Assembly: GCA_000018565.1 (NCBI GenBank)
Contig: CP000875.1
Coordinates: 883,199-947,198, forward strand
DNA length: 64,000 nucleotides
Source: Herpetosiphon aurantiacus DSM 785
GTDB taxonomy: Bacteria > Chloroflexota > Chloroflexia > Chloroflexales > Herpetosiphonaceae
Reading direction: 5' to 3'
Every line of letters begins with the position of its first letter. Position 1 is the first letter of the stretch. The position numbers were made by a program, and so were the translations under genes. The notes below the pieces were generated by a model that made no database searches, was not told where the DNA came from, and saw only the letters and a program-made list of their open reading frames with translations. Shown here in pieces: positions 8,452-17,017 of the stretch.

Positions 8452-9528
8452 ATGTACGAAGAAGTTGCGCGGATTGCTCTGGGTGCAGGAACTGAGGCAG
8501 TCCTCTCGCGCATCCAACCGCTTGCTTCTGAATTTGCCCAACCGCTTGAGGAGCTTTACCACCGATGGGGTGAAGATCCGGCGGTCGCTTGGCGTTGGTC
8601 GTTTGATATGCACCTACGCCTGGTTGGGTTGCGCTTTAGCCAAGATGTTTGGTACTTGGCCCAAGTGCAGGGACGGCCTGTGAGCGCGATGTTGCTCTGC
8701 CGTTCAAAATTCTGTCCACAATTGGGTTCGATTCATCGGGTTTATACAGCTGAGCCATATCGTCGCCGCGGCTTGGCTAGTAAATTGTTGAAGTTGGCGA
8801 TTAACGATTTTGAGTCCAGCGGCGGCCAAGCGCTGATTATTAGCACTGAACATAATGATAGTGCCATGTCGTTCTATGAGCAGTATCATTTTGTGACGAT
8901 TAATGAGAGCGAAAGTAGCCGCACTGGCAATCGGATTGCATGGCGCATTAGTGATGGTGATTCGCCCGAAAATTTCCTTAAGCAGTTGTTTGCTCCGAGC
9001 ACAGCGGTTTTTATGCGCTCCTCGGATCGGGCTGATGTGCCGTTGTTGTTATCATTATTCAATGCGCCGGATAATCGGATTGTGCGCCATTATGGCTTAC
9101 AAATGTTGGGCGATGCCAATATTGGAGCCGACGATTTCTTTCCAGCTTTCGAGCAGCAAGAGGGTGATGTGGCGGTTTTGACTGGCCTGACGGCGGCCAG
9201 CGGCGCGATTGTTGGTTGGGGTAGCATTATGCCACCAGTTTACCCATGGCCCAACCCCTACTACCAACAACATCAGCTTTTGGTCGATTGCTACTTGGCG
9301 GCAGGACATATGGATCAAGCCTCGGTGTTGTTGAATGAAATGCTGCGCCAATTGCCATCGAACCATTTTGCCAACCAATTGATCGGACATGTGCCGCTTG
9401 ATCATCCGGCGTTACCGGCAGCCTACGAGCAAGCTGGTTTCGAGCGAGTTGGCTTTATTCCACGAGCCTATATTGATCCGCGCAGTAATCAAGGCACTGA
9501 TATAGCGCTGTATCTCCGCGAGCGATAA
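8452..9528 (+). CDS. GNAT-family N-acetyltransferase (two-domain)
   Basis: 358 residues from ATG 8452, which has GGAGGG at 8440-8445. The first GNAT domain (about residues 20-175) contains the acetyl-CoA loop YRRRGLASKLLKLAI and the following SFYEQYHF block. The second half (180-358) looks like a second, diverged GNAT fold ending PAAYEQAGFERVGFIPRAY. The frame is open back to 8338, but that stretch contains a good promoter and no better ribosome binding site. Substrate unknown. The lipoprotein gene follows after 3 bases and is probably coupled. Confidence 0.8.
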   Translation: MYEEVARIALGAGTEAVLSRIQPLASEFAQPLEELYHRWGEDPAVAWRWSFDMHLRLVGLRFSQDVWYLAQVQGRPVSAMLLCRSKFCPQLGSIHRVYTAEPYRRRGLASKLLKLAINDFESSGGQALIISTEHNDSAMSFYEQYHFVTINESESSRTGNRIAWRISDGDSPENFLKQLFAPSTAVFMRSSDRADVPLLLSLFNAPDNRIVRHYGLQMLGDANIGADDFFPAFEQQEGDVAVLTGLTAASGAIVGWGSIMPPVYPWPNPYYQQHQLLVDCYLAAGHMDQASVLLNEMLRQLPSNHFANQLIGHVPLDHPALPAAYEQAGFERVGFIPRAYIDPRSNQGTDIALYLRER

Positions 9529-9531
9529 TTC

Positions 9532-10563
9532 ATGCGATTCGTGATTTGTGTTCTTGTTTGTATTCTCTTGTCAAGTTGTGGGGCGGCTAATTCGGCGACG
9601 GTAACCCCGCCAGCTGCGGTTGCCCCCAAGCTTGGCGATATTTCGCTGATTATCTCGCGGGGTGGGGATTTGTGGCGTTTCGATTTGCCCGCTAAACAGT
9701 GGACGCAATTAACCAACGAAGCGCCCAATGCCTACTCAACCTTCCCTAGTATTGCTCCCGATGGCAAAAGCGTGGTCTATTCGTATCGGCCACCTGTGCC
9801 AACTCCTAGTGCCGAGCAACCCTTTGTTGTGCCCGTTAATCATGCCAACCAAATTGCGGTTGATGGCGGAGCCAGTAAATCGTTGTTTGTGCCCGATGGC
9901 GGCAAGCGCGATGGTCTGCAAATTTACGATTCACTCGATACGCCAGTTTGGTCGCCTGATGGCAAAACCTTGTATGGGGTGTATCAAACCTTGCGTTTTG
10001 ATAACGATGGGGTCTTTTTGCAATCAGGCAGCTCGATTGTAGCGATTGATCTTGCTAGTGGTGTGCAACAAACTCTCGTCATGACCGGAACATTTCCATC
10101 GGTGTCGCCTGATGGCCGCCAATTGGCCTTCGTGCGTACCCGCGACGGCATTTACCCAACCTTATACCTCTACGATTTACAAACTAAGCAAGAGCGGGTG
10201 CTGTTTGATCAGCCCAACTTGGTGAGTGCCTTAGAAGCACCAATCTGGTCGGCGGATGGCAAAACAATTTATATCGCGGCCAGCCCTTTGACAATTGGCC
10301 AACATCAACCAAACTGGGTCGATTGGTTTGTCACGCCAGCATCTGCCCATGGTTTGGGCTGGCAAGTGTGGTCGGTTGATCTGGCGACAGGTCAAGGCAA
10401 GCCGGTCAATAGCGAAATCTTCGAAGATCCTCGGATCGTCGTTGATGGTTCGCTGTTGTATGTTTGGACGTTCTCAGGCCTTTGGCAGATGGATTTGGTC
10501 GGTAATCCTCCAGTTTTAATCGAAGAGCCAGGCGATATCGGCGGTATGACGCGGGTTCCCTAG
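9532..10563 (+). CDS. TolB/PD40-type beta-propeller lipoprotein
   Basis: 343 residues. N-terminus MRFVICVLVCILLSSCG is a lipoprotein signal with lipobox LSSC, so the protein should be lipid-anchored outside the cytoplasmic membrane. The body has repeated S-P/A-D-G-K/R-x-L/I blocks (APDGKSVVYS, SPDGKTLYGV, SPDGRQLAFV, SADGKTIYIA), the WD40-like PD40 propeller motif of the TolB family. Three bases separate it from the upstream acetyltransferase. Its role is likely ligand or peptidoglycan binding; no catalytic motif is visible. Confidence 0.85.
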   Translation: MRFVICVLVCILLSSCGAANSATVTPPAAVAPKLGDISLIISRGGDLWRFDLPAKQWTQLTNEAPNAYSTFPSIAPDGKSVVYSYRPPVPTPSAEQPFVVPVNHANQIAVDGGASKSLFVPDGGKRDGLQIYDSLDTPVWSPDGKTLYGVYQTLRFDNDGVFLQSGSSIVAIDLASGVQQTLVMTGTFPSVSPDGRQLAFVRTRDGIYPTLYLYDLQTKQERVLFDQPNLVSALEAPIWSADGKTIYIAASPLTIGQHQPNWVDWFVTPASAHGLGWQVWSVDLATGQGKPVNSEIFEDPRIVVDGSLLYVWTFSGLWQMDLVGNPPVLIEEPGDIGGMTRVP

Positions 10564-10783
10564 TTAGAGCGTAGAGCTTAGAACATAGAGACGATAGGCT
10601 AGGGTTTTACGCAGAGGCGCAGAGAGAGGGATGAAGGTAACAAATCAGAAGGCAAAAGCCTACAGAACCGAAGCATGAGGCGCAAGCCTTGGCTAAGCAG
10701 GAATCTCATCTGGATAATCTGTGCCAATCTGTGGCTAAAAAACCTTTACTGATCCCTAACGACTGACTCCTGATCCCTCGTTG
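10564..10783. repeat. Intergenic dispersed-repeat module
   Basis: Gene-free 220 bases between two convergent genes. It contains pieces that recur in other intergenic regions of this window: GCAGAGGCGCAGAGAGAGGG, AATCAGAAGGCAAAAG, ATCTGTGCCAATCTGTGGCT, and CTGACTCCTGATCCCT. No open frame or strong hairpin. Confidence 0.55.
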
Positions 10784-11851
10784 CTACTTTGCCCCAGCTA
10801 AATTCAGCAACACGCCTTCTAAAGCCAATTGCGGGCTAACATTCTCGCGAATTTGGGTTACTGCATCGTTAATGCCCTTGAGCGTTTTATGAATTGCCGT
10901 TAATGGCAAGCGTGATAACGCCTGTAAATCTTCAACTCGATCAATATTAATCAGGCCTTGCTGCGTGCCAGCGGCAATCAATAACACATCGCGCCACCAA
11001 ACTTGCCATAATTCAAGCATGGCAAACAGCTCATCACGCTCACGATTGGCTTTGCTCCAGCCTTCTGCCCATTTGAAGCGCTCAACCAGCGGTTTGCTTG
11101 GCAACTCGATCAAACTCTCAAGTTGTTCGGCGCGAGCTTGCAACAAGTCGGGCGATTGGGCAACTGCTGCGGCCCAGCCGATGCGACCTGCGCTCCATGC
11201 AGCCACAATCGCCGCATCATCGGGGGCAATCTGCCAGTGTTCGATTAATGCTTGGGTCACTTGTTGGCGTGGCACTGGGCGTAATTTGAGTACATGGCAA
11301 CGTGAGGTGATTGTCGGCAACAAATCGCCAGCACTATTGGCCACCAAAATCAAGGTGGCAAACGGTGGTGGCTCTTCAAGCGTTTTGAGCAAAGCGTTGG
11401 CGGCTTGTTCGGTCATGGTTTCAGCATCGTGCATAATAAAGACCCGCCGTCGCCCTTCGTAAGGCCGTAGGGCAATATCAGCCTGCCATTCGCGCACGGT
11501 GTCGATACCCAAACGGGTTTTGACGCTTTCGCTGGCCTTTTGTTGGGCGGCCTGTTCAGCCAAGCCCACAATCCGCACATCAGGAAAATTGCCTTTAGCA
11601 ATCCGCTTACAAGCTCGGCAGTTGCCACAAACATCACCATTATTGGCTTCGCAGTTGAGCGCTTGAGCCATGCGCAAGGCAAGCGTCGCTTTGCCAATGT
11701 TGGGTAAACCTGTCAGCAAATAGGCATGGCTGGCTGCATTACGGGCAATTGCCAAGCGTAATAATTCGACTGCCCACTCATTTCCGATGATATTCCATGC
11801 TCCCACCGCTGTACGCTCCAATCCATCCAACGATTGATCTATTTGAGCCAT
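10784..11851 (-). CDS. holB: DNA polymerase III subunit delta'
   Basis: Clamp-loader subunit of the replicative polymerase, about 355 residues from ATG 11851. WNIIGNEWAVELLRLAI begins the AAA+ module, Walker A is GLPNIGKATLA, and a four-cysteine zinc module follows (ALNCEANNGDVCGNCRACKR). Then come VFIMHDAETMTEQAANALLKTLEEPP and the SRC sensor-1 region TITSRCHVLKL. These are the standard delta'/tau family blocks. The longer frame to 11908 would overlap the divergent acetyltransferase gene, so 11851 is preferred although its ribosome binding site is weak. The C-terminal helical domain is poorly conserved, as usual. Confidence 0.9.
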   Translation of the reverse strand: MAQIDQSLDGLERTAVGAWNIIGNEWAVELLRLAIARNAASHAYLLTGLPNIGKATLALRMAQALNCEANNGDVCGNCRACKRIAKGNFPDVRIVGLAEQAAQQKASESVKTRLGIDTVREWQADIALRPYEGRRRVFIMHDAETMTEQAANALLKTLEEPPPFATLILVANSAGDLLPTITSRCHVLKLRPVPRQQVTQALIEHWQIAPDDAAIVAAWSAGRIGWAAAVAQSPDLLQARAEQLESLIELPSKPLVERFKWAEGWSKANRERDELFAMLELWQVWWRDVLLIAAGTQQGLINIDRVEDLQALSRLPLTAIHKTLKGINDAVTQIRENVSPQLALEGVLLNLAGAK

Positions 11852-11901
11852 GATACCAAGAAAATAACCTAGTACCAAATAGCTGAATGTGAGGTAAATA
11901 G

Positions 11902-12786
11902 ATGCCAACGATTAGCCGTATGCAAGCAACTCAAATTGACCAAGCCGCCGCCTTTATGGCCCAATTTCAACACGATCCCAGCACCCATTTAGGGTTTGCC
12001 GGCCCGCAAGCCGAACAAATTGCCCAAACATGGCGTGAGCTTGAGTTTCCGATTGAGCAGCAATTTGCCTTAGCCTTCGAGGCGGACCAGTTAATCGGCT
12101 TGATTGGCTTGGAACAAATTTCTGATACAGGCCGCGCTTTTTTGTGGGGGCCGATTGCCTTGGGCGAACATCGCTTTGAACTGGCCGATGCCTTACTCGC
12201 TGAATTATTGCCAGAACTCCAAGCGCATGTCACCATGATCGATATTTTTTGCAATTTGCAAAATCAATTTGTGCGTGATTGGGCTGCGCGTCAGCAATTT
12301 TACCAGCGCAATACCCACGCAATTTTAAGTTACAAACGTTCACAATTAACTGAACATGTAACGACTGGTGATGTTGAAATATTGCCCGCCGAATTACATG
12401 CTGCCTTCTGCGAATTGCATGACCAACTTTTTCCTCAAACCTACTACAGTGGGAGCCAAATTCTGGAACGAATCAATCATGATCGCCAGGTGTTTATTAT
12501 ACGTGATGGTGAACAACTACTTGGTTATATTTATACCGAACGTCAACCAGAGTTTGCCGAAGCAGGGATTGAATTTGTCGGTGTTACGCCTGCTGCCCGT
12601 GGCCGAGGTATTGCAATCAAGATTATGCAGCATTGTTTAGCTTGGATTTTCAGTGTAGAAACGATTCAAGAACTAGAATTAGTCGTTGATCAAGATAATC
12701 CTAATGCGCTTAAAGTCTATGAACGCGTTGGCTTCACGTTATTACACGAGATGATTAGCTTACGTCGTGATGTTATAGCCCAATAA
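11902..12786 (+). CDS. GNAT-family N-acetyltransferase (tandem domains)
   Basis: 294 residues. The C-terminal domain (about 150-290) is a clear GNAT: FVGVTPAARGRGIAIKIMQHCL is motif A and QDNPNALKVYERVGF motif B. The N-terminal half (1-140, ISRMQATQIDQAAAFM...) looks like a second, degenerate copy of the same fold. Divergent from holB, with about 50 bases between starts. A hairpin with a T-rich tail ends the transcript. The acceptor substrate cannot be inferred. Confidence 0.8.
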   Translation: MPTISRMQATQIDQAAAFMAQFQHDPSTHLGFAGPQAEQIAQTWRELEFPIEQQFALAFEADQLIGLIGLEQISDTGRAFLWGPIALGEHRFELADALLAELLPELQAHVTMIDIFCNLQNQFVRDWAARQQFYQRNTHAILSYKRSQLTEHVTTGDVEILPAELHAAFCELHDQLFPQTYYSGSQILERINHDRQVFIIRDGEQLLGYIYTERQPEFAEAGIEFVGVTPAARGRGIAIKIMQHCLAWIFSVETIQELELVVDQDNPNALKVYERVGFTLLHEMISLRRDVIAQ

Positions 12787-12812
12787 TCAAACAATCCAAT
12801 GAATATTTAAAC

Positions 12813-12844
12813 ATAGCGTGTTATTACACGCTATTTTATTATTT
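12813..12844 (+). terminator. Rho-independent terminator
   Basis: ATAGCGTG (12813-12820), loop TTATTA, CACGCTAT (12827-12834), then TTTATTATTT. It follows the acetyltransferase stop by 27 bases. Confidence 0.85.
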
Positions 12845-13060
12845 AAGCGCCAATTCTTGCTATTAATATCGATGAATCGTATATCAAATAGCATCGAGGC
12901 AATAGGTATACACATAACGAAAACGATTTTAATCTATCGAGCTAGATACGTAACGGTGTATTAATTATTTTTACAAATTGGGCTATAATAGAATACGCAT
13001 TGAGAGGAACATGCTGTATACTTTGATTCTCCTTTCTCAACGATGCGTAGAGGAGTCTTT
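12845..13060 (+). promoter_or_regulatory. AT-rich upstream region with TATAAT
   Basis: AT-rich leader of the next gene. TATAAT at 12984-12989 is a likely -10; the matching -35 is poor (TTAATT at a 17-base spacer). AGAGGAG precedes the ATG at 13061. Nothing else was recognised. Confidence 0.45.
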
Positions 13061-13591
13061 ATGCAACGACGTATGTTGTTACATCATCCGGCCCGCGACC
13101 ATTGGTTGGTGATCGCTGCGACGGATTCGCAACCATGTACTGCCGTATCGGAACCCCTCCACCCTGATCAACTTGGCTTCCCCTTGGCTACGTTTCCATT
13201 GCACCCTCTTGAACAACACACCGAGCCATTCGATTTGAGCGAATATGTCTGTATTCGGACGAATCGTGAGGAAAGCACTGCCAACGAAATCGCCGACATG
13301 CTCAATAGTGCAATTATGATGGAGCTTGATCAAACTGCCGTAACGCTTGGGTTTAGCGAAGGCGATCAGTTTTTCAAACAGCAGCCCCAGCGTTATGTCC
13401 AAGAGATTGCGCATTGGCTTAATACTCCACCATCCAACTTAAACCTCGAATATTTATTGATTGATCAGACTGAAACCCAAGCACTTTTTCAAATTCGTGA
13501 CCCAACCACGCGGCAAGTTTGGCGTTTGACGCGAACGATGCCAGGGGTAGATGCCAAACCCGATGGTGTTGGTTGGGGTTGGTCGGCCTAA
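13061..13591 (+). CDS. Hypothetical protein
   Basis: 176 residues from ATG 13061, which has AGAGGAG 9 bases upstream (the longer start at 13043 overlaps that site). No signal peptide or membrane segment. The N-terminal part (RMLLHHPARDHWLVIAATDSQ) and C-terminal part (EYLLIDQTETQALFQIRDPTTRQVWRLTR) look like beta-rich halves; the middle is helical and acidic. I do not recognise a family. It has its own promoter region and a hairpin after the stop, so it is probably a single-gene unit. Confidence 0.65.
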   Translation: MQRRMLLHHPARDHWLVIAATDSQPCTAVSEPLHPDQLGFPLATFPLHPLEQHTEPFDLSEYVCIRTNREESTANEIADMLNSAIMMELDQTAVTLGFSEGDQFFKQQPQRYVQEIAHWLNTPPSNLNLEYLLIDQTETQALFQIRDPTTRQVWRLTRTMPGVDAKPDGVGWGWSA

Positions 13592-13598
13592 ATTAAAT

Positions 13599-13630
13599 TG
13601 TTCCAGCGTCGCTCAACTCGCGCTGGAACA
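13599..13630 (+). terminator. Terminator-like hairpin
   Basis: TGTTCCAGCG (13599-13608) pairs with CGCTGGAACA (13621-13630), loop of 12. No U-run follows, so the terminator assignment is tentative. Confidence 0.5.
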
Positions 13631-13756
13631 TCTATCCTATAACTGTACTTTCTTAGAGCTGCTTGTAATGGTTCATTGGATTGGCAATCATTTGTAAGCC
13701 CGCACCCTCTGACAGCCTCGCCCTAGCTTGATGCATATGAGAACCGCCTACCATTG

Positions 13757-13799
13757 CACCCCTCGCCCGCCGCAGTAGAAGCTGGGCGAGGGTGAGGGG
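13757..13799. repeat. GC-rich hairpin repeat (CCCGCCGCAGT type)
   Basis: CACCCCTCGCCC and GGGCGAGGGTG form the arms around CGCCGCAGTAGAAGCT. The core CCCGCCGCAGT recurs in the hairpin at 32709-32753, and the arms resemble those at 62614-62729. The rest of 13592-13891 holds no gene; a TATACT at 13847-13852 is a likely -10 for the receiver-domain gene. Confidence 0.65.
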
Positions 13800-13891
13800 A
13801 CGAAATACACTGCTACCCTAATTGTTTGCGCTGAGCAAAACTACGGTATACTATAGTCAGGAAATACTACTCCATGTAGGAGAACCTGTGT

Positions 13892-14248
13892 ATGGTCTTA
13901 GTTGTCGATGATTCGCCGTTTATTCGTGCGTTTGTGGCAGCAGCCCTAGCACGGATCGATGTGGCAACCTGCGAGGCCGAGAGCGTGAGGGCGGCACGTG
14001 CCATCTGTCATGAACGAGCATTAGAAGCAGTGGTAGTGGATTTTGAGTTGCCCGACGAGCCTGGCGTGGCCTTATGTCGCGAGATGCAACGGCTAAGTAA
14101 TGTGCCCGTTGTGCTGATGAGTGGGCATAGTGAAGCTGATGTGCGTGCTCAATTCCCCTTGCATCAACAACCCTACTTCCTTGCCAAACCCTTTACCCTC
14201 AATCAGATCCAAGGGCTGATTCAACAAATCATCGGCGTTGCCTGCTAA
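13892..14248 (+). CDS. Stand-alone response-regulator receiver domain (CheY-like)
   Basis: 118 residues, one receiver domain with no output domain. The acidic pocket is DD at residues 6-7 (LVVDDSPFIR), the phosphorylatable aspartate lies in AVVVDFELPDEPG (about residue 50), threonine/serine in VVLMSGH and the lysine in FLAKPFTLNQI. All key residues are present, so it should be phosphorylated by a kinase encoded elsewhere; none is adjacent. AGGAG is 9 bases before the ATG. The tRNA-Ser promoter overlaps its 3' end. Confidence 0.9.
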   Translation: MVLVVDDSPFIRAFVAAALARIDVATCEAESVRAARAICHERALEAVVVDFELPDEPGVALCREMQRLSNVPVVLMSGHSEADVRAQFPLHQQPYFLAKPFTLNQIQGLIQQIIGVAC

Positions 14249-14266
14249 GCTATTCTTTGGTATAAT
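14238..14266 (+). promoter_or_regulatory. Promoter of tRNA-Ser
   Basis: TTGCCT (14238-14243), 17-base spacer, TATAAT (14261-14266); the mature tRNA begins 12 bases further on. The -35 lies inside the last codons of the receiver-domain gene. Confidence 0.8.
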
Positions 14267-14277
14267 GCGCGGCGCAC

Positions 14278-14368
14278 GGGTGGGTCGCATAGTTGGTCGA
14301 GTGCGCGGCACTGGAAATGCCGTAGGGTGTCAAAGCTCTCGAGGGTTCGAATCCCTCTCCACCCGCCA
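14278..14368 (+). tRNA. tRNA-Ser (anticodon GGA)
   Basis: Class II tRNA of 91 bases with encoded CCA. The acceptor stem is GGGTGGG/TCCACCC with discriminator G. The D arm is GCATAGTTGGTCGAGTGC, and the anticodon arm CGGCA-CTGGAAA-TGCCG gives anticodon GGA. A long variable arm (about 18 bases, as expected for Ser) precedes the T arm GAGGG-TTCGAAT-CCCTC. Reads UCC/UCU codons. Confidence 0.95.
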
Positions 14369-14373
14369 AATCA

Positions 14374-14407
14374 CACGCTATGAAGTTTCATGGCGTGTTG
14401 TTGTTTT
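14374..14407 (+). terminator. Terminator after tRNA-Ser
   Basis: CACGCTATGA (14374-14383) pairs with TCATGGCGTG (14388-14397) with one G-U pair and a 4-base loop, followed by TTGTTGTTTT. Confidence 0.8.
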
Positions 14408-14429
14408 AGCTGAGGATCAGTTGTCGGGG

Positions 14430-14640
14430 GCGAGGGCCAGACGGTTTTGATCCACAAAGCGCACGAAGACTGATTTTTTCGCCATGAAATCCACGAATTG
14501 CACGAAAAATACCCTGATAGCCCAGCGCCTAGAGCCAATCGCCCAGTTGCCTAGCCTTTGCTCTCTGTTCTTCAACCTTCATCCCGCATCCTTCATCCTT
14601 ACCCAGATTGAGCGTGGTACAATTCAAGGCGCGTCCTGAG
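14430..14640. repeat. Intergenic dispersed-repeat module
   Basis: Gene-free stretch with GATCCACAAAGCGCACGAAG, a second CCACGAATTGCACGAA block, a GATAGCCCAGCGCC block, and CTTCATCCCGCATCCTTCAT. These are diverged versions of the CACGAAG, 'tagccca' and 'cttcatcc' modules seen between other genes here. No open frame. Confidence 0.65.
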
Positions 14641-14669
14641 GGCGTGTTTTGGCTCACCTGAGGTTGGAA

Positions 14670-15797
14670 ATGAACGAAATTGAAACGCTCGATTTTGAAA
14701 TTCGGGCTTTGATGAAGGCGGGTGTTCGCCCGATTGACCCCGATGACGATAGTTTGTTTAATGATTTAGCCTTGCGCACGTTTCGCTATCAATGGCAGCA
14801 TAATCTGGTGTATCAGCGCTATTGTGAACGCCGCATGCTCAGCCCTGAGCGGGTAAAGCATTGGTCTGAGATTCCGGCAGTGCCAACCACGGCCTTCAAA
14901 CATCTGCCATTAACCACCTTTCCGCCTGAAGAAGCCCAGGCGATTTATCGCACCAGCGGTACAACTCAAGGCAGCGAACAACGCGGCACGCACTATATTC
15001 GCGATCGCTCGTTGTATGAAGCGTCGTTACGCCCAAATTTAGCCTATCATCTGTTTCCCGATGCTAAACGCCTGCCAATCTATGTGCTTTTTTGGCATCC
15101 CAATGAGCTAGCACAATCGTCGCTAGCCCATATGATCAGCGATGCGGTTGAGCAGCATGGCACAGCTGAAAGCCGCTATGTGTTTAGCGCGGCTGGTTTG
15201 GATTCAGCCAGCCTCGCCGAGTCGCTTGATGCAGCGGTTGCCAATAATACTCCAGTTTGTTTGATGGGCGTAATGTATACCTTCGTCTATTTTTTGGATT
15301 GGTGTGCCGAGCATGGTAAGCGTTGGCAATTGCCCAAAGGCAGTCGTTTGATGGATACGGGCGGCTCTAAAGGCAAAGTTCGCGAAATTGCCCGCAATGA
15401 TCTTTATGCGCTCTATAGCGAAGTTTTGGGAATTCCATCGACCATGTGTGTCAACGAATATGGTATGACCGAGTTGGGCAGCCAATTCTACGATTGCTCG
15501 TTACACTCGGCCTACCTGCGCGAATGGCAGCCACGCCATAAAGTGATTGTGCCCTGGGTTCGCACCCAGATCGTCGATCCAACCACCTTTGTGCCATTGC
15601 CCGCTGGCCAAACTGGGCTATTACGCCACCTTGATTTGGCCAACCTCTATTCGGTGCTCGCGTTGCAAACCGAAGATTTAGGCGTGGTTGTGGCTGATGG
15701 GTTTGAGGTGCTTGGTCGAGCCAGCGGCGCAGAATTGCGCGGTTGTTCGCTGGCGGTTGAAGATGTTCTCGCCGCTCGCCGTAACGGCAACGGCTAA
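14670..15797 (+). CDS. LuxE-family acyl-protein synthetase
   Basis: 375 residues from ATG 14670 (GAGGTTGGAA upstream). YRTSGTTQG at about residue 100 is the nucleotide-binding loop of the acyl-adenylate-forming LuxE family; PTTAFKHLPL upstream and NEYGMTELGSQFYD (adenylate-forming motif with the E of YGMTE) downstream are also typical. LuxE activates fatty acids as acyl-AMP and transfers them to its own cysteine before reduction by LuxC. No luxC, luxD or luciferase genes are nearby, so this member probably activates an acid for another pathway. The MFS transporter follows after 44 bases and may be co-transcribed. Confidence 0.85.
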   Translation: MNEIETLDFEIRALMKAGVRPIDPDDDSLFNDLALRTFRYQWQHNLVYQRYCERRMLSPERVKHWSEIPAVPTTAFKHLPLTTFPPEEAQAIYRTSGTTQGSEQRGTHYIRDRSLYEASLRPNLAYHLFPDAKRLPIYVLFWHPNELAQSSLAHMISDAVEQHGTAESRYVFSAAGLDSASLAESLDAAVANNTPVCLMGVMYTFVYFLDWCAEHGKRWQLPKGSRLMDTGGSKGKVREIARNDLYALYSEVLGIPSTMCVNEYGMTELGSQFYDCSLHSAYLREWQPRHKVIVPWVRTQIVDPTTFVPLPAGQTGLLRHLDLANLYSVLALQTEDLGVVVADGFEVLGRASGAELRGCSLAVEDVLAARRNGNG

Positions 15798-15841
15798 TCT
15801 AGTGATAAGGAGCCAGTAGCCGCTTGGCTATAGACTCGCCT

Positions 15842-17017
15842 ATGAAACGCTCTCCACTTTTGACCATTTTTTTGATCGCGTTTGTTGGAACCATGAGCTA
15901 TGGTGTGGTGATTCCGATCACGCCGTTTTATGCGCAGGAGTTTGGGGCTTCCGAGGTTCAGGTGGGCATGATTGTAGGCAGCTATGCCTTGATGCAATTT
16001 ATCTTTGCCCCGATCCTTGGCCAATTATCCGACCGCTATGGTCGTCGCCCACTGCTGATTTTAAGTTTGATTGGCACGGTTTGTAGTTTGTTGCTATTTG
16101 GTTTTGCCAATAGCCTGATTTGGCTGTTCGTCGGGCGCATGTTCGATGGCGCAACTGGCGGTAACATCTCGATTGCCCAAGCCTATGTTAGCGATATCAC
16201 CACCGACAAAGATCGTGCTCGCGGGATGGGCATGGTTGGGGCGGCACTTGGCTTAGGCTTTATCGCTGGCCCAGCCATCGGCGCGTTGCTCAGCAAAGAT
16301 GGCAATTATCAGTTGCCAATTTTCGTAGCCGCAGGCATTGCAGTGCTCAGCCTGATTTTAACGATTGTGGTATTGCCTGAGCCAGAGCGCCATGCACCTC
16401 AACAAGGCCGTACTTTTAACCCAATGAAACTGCTGGCGGCAGTTCGCAAGCCCAATGTTGGCCGTTTGCTCAGTATTACCTTGTTGATCAACTTGGCATT
16501 TGTGGCCTTTGAAACAACTTTTGCCTTGTTTGCGGCGCGACGGTTGGAGTTTGGCTCGCATCAAACAGGCTATACTTTGGCCGGGGTTGGGATTGTGGTC
16601 GCGATTGTGCAAGGCGGCTTAATTCGCCGTTTGGCGGCGCGGTTTGGCGAAGCAACCCTGATTGTGTCTGGCTCGTTGCTGCTCGCGCTTTCGTTGGCGG
16701 GCTTGGGCTTTATTCAAAATGTGTGGCATTTGGTGGCAATTTGTATTGTGCTGGCAGTTGGCGAGGGCTTGCTCACGCCATCGCTTTCGTCGTTGGTCAG
16801 CCGCAATTCACCTGCTAGCGAGCGCGGCGAGAATATGGGCTTGTATCAGTCGATGAGCAGTTTGGCGCGGATTTTTGCCCCGCTCTATGCCACCTGGATG
16901 CTCTCGAACGTTGGCGAAGCCTCGCCCTACCTGATGGGCAGCGTGTTGGTTGTGGCAGGCGCATTAATTGCGGTTGGCTTGCCTAGCCCTGAACCGCAAG
17001 CCCAGCCAGCGCATTAG
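15842..17017 (+). CDS. Major facilitator superfamily transporter
   Basis: 391 residues with 12 hydrophobic segments. The loop 2-3 motif GQLSDRYGRRPLL is MFS motif A, and GLGFIAGPAIGALL is motif C of the drug:H+ antiporter-1 group, so it is probably an exporter. Two starts are possible: ATG 15842, which gives the normal MFS N-terminus, or TTG 15824, which lies 11 bases after AAGGAG. Its stop overlaps the stop of the convergent diguanylate cyclase gene by 4 bases. Substrate unknown. Confidence 0.85.
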   Translation: MKRSPLLTIFLIAFVGTMSYGVVIPITPFYAQEFGASEVQVGMIVGSYALMQFIFAPILGQLSDRYGRRPLLILSLIGTVCSLLLFGFANSLIWLFVGRMFDGATGGNISIAQAYVSDITTDKDRARGMGMVGAALGLGFIAGPAIGALLSKDGNYQLPIFVAAGIAVLSLILTIVVLPEPERHAPQQGRTFNPMKLLAAVRKPNVGRLLSITLLINLAFVAFETTFALFAARRLEFGSHQTGYTLAGVGIVVAIVQGGLIRRLAARFGEATLIVSGSLLLALSLAGLGFIQNVWHLVAICIVLAVGEGLLTPSLSSLVSRNSPASERGENMGLYQSMSSLARIFAPLYATWMLSNVGEASPYLMGSVLVVAGALIAVGLPSPEPQAQPAH

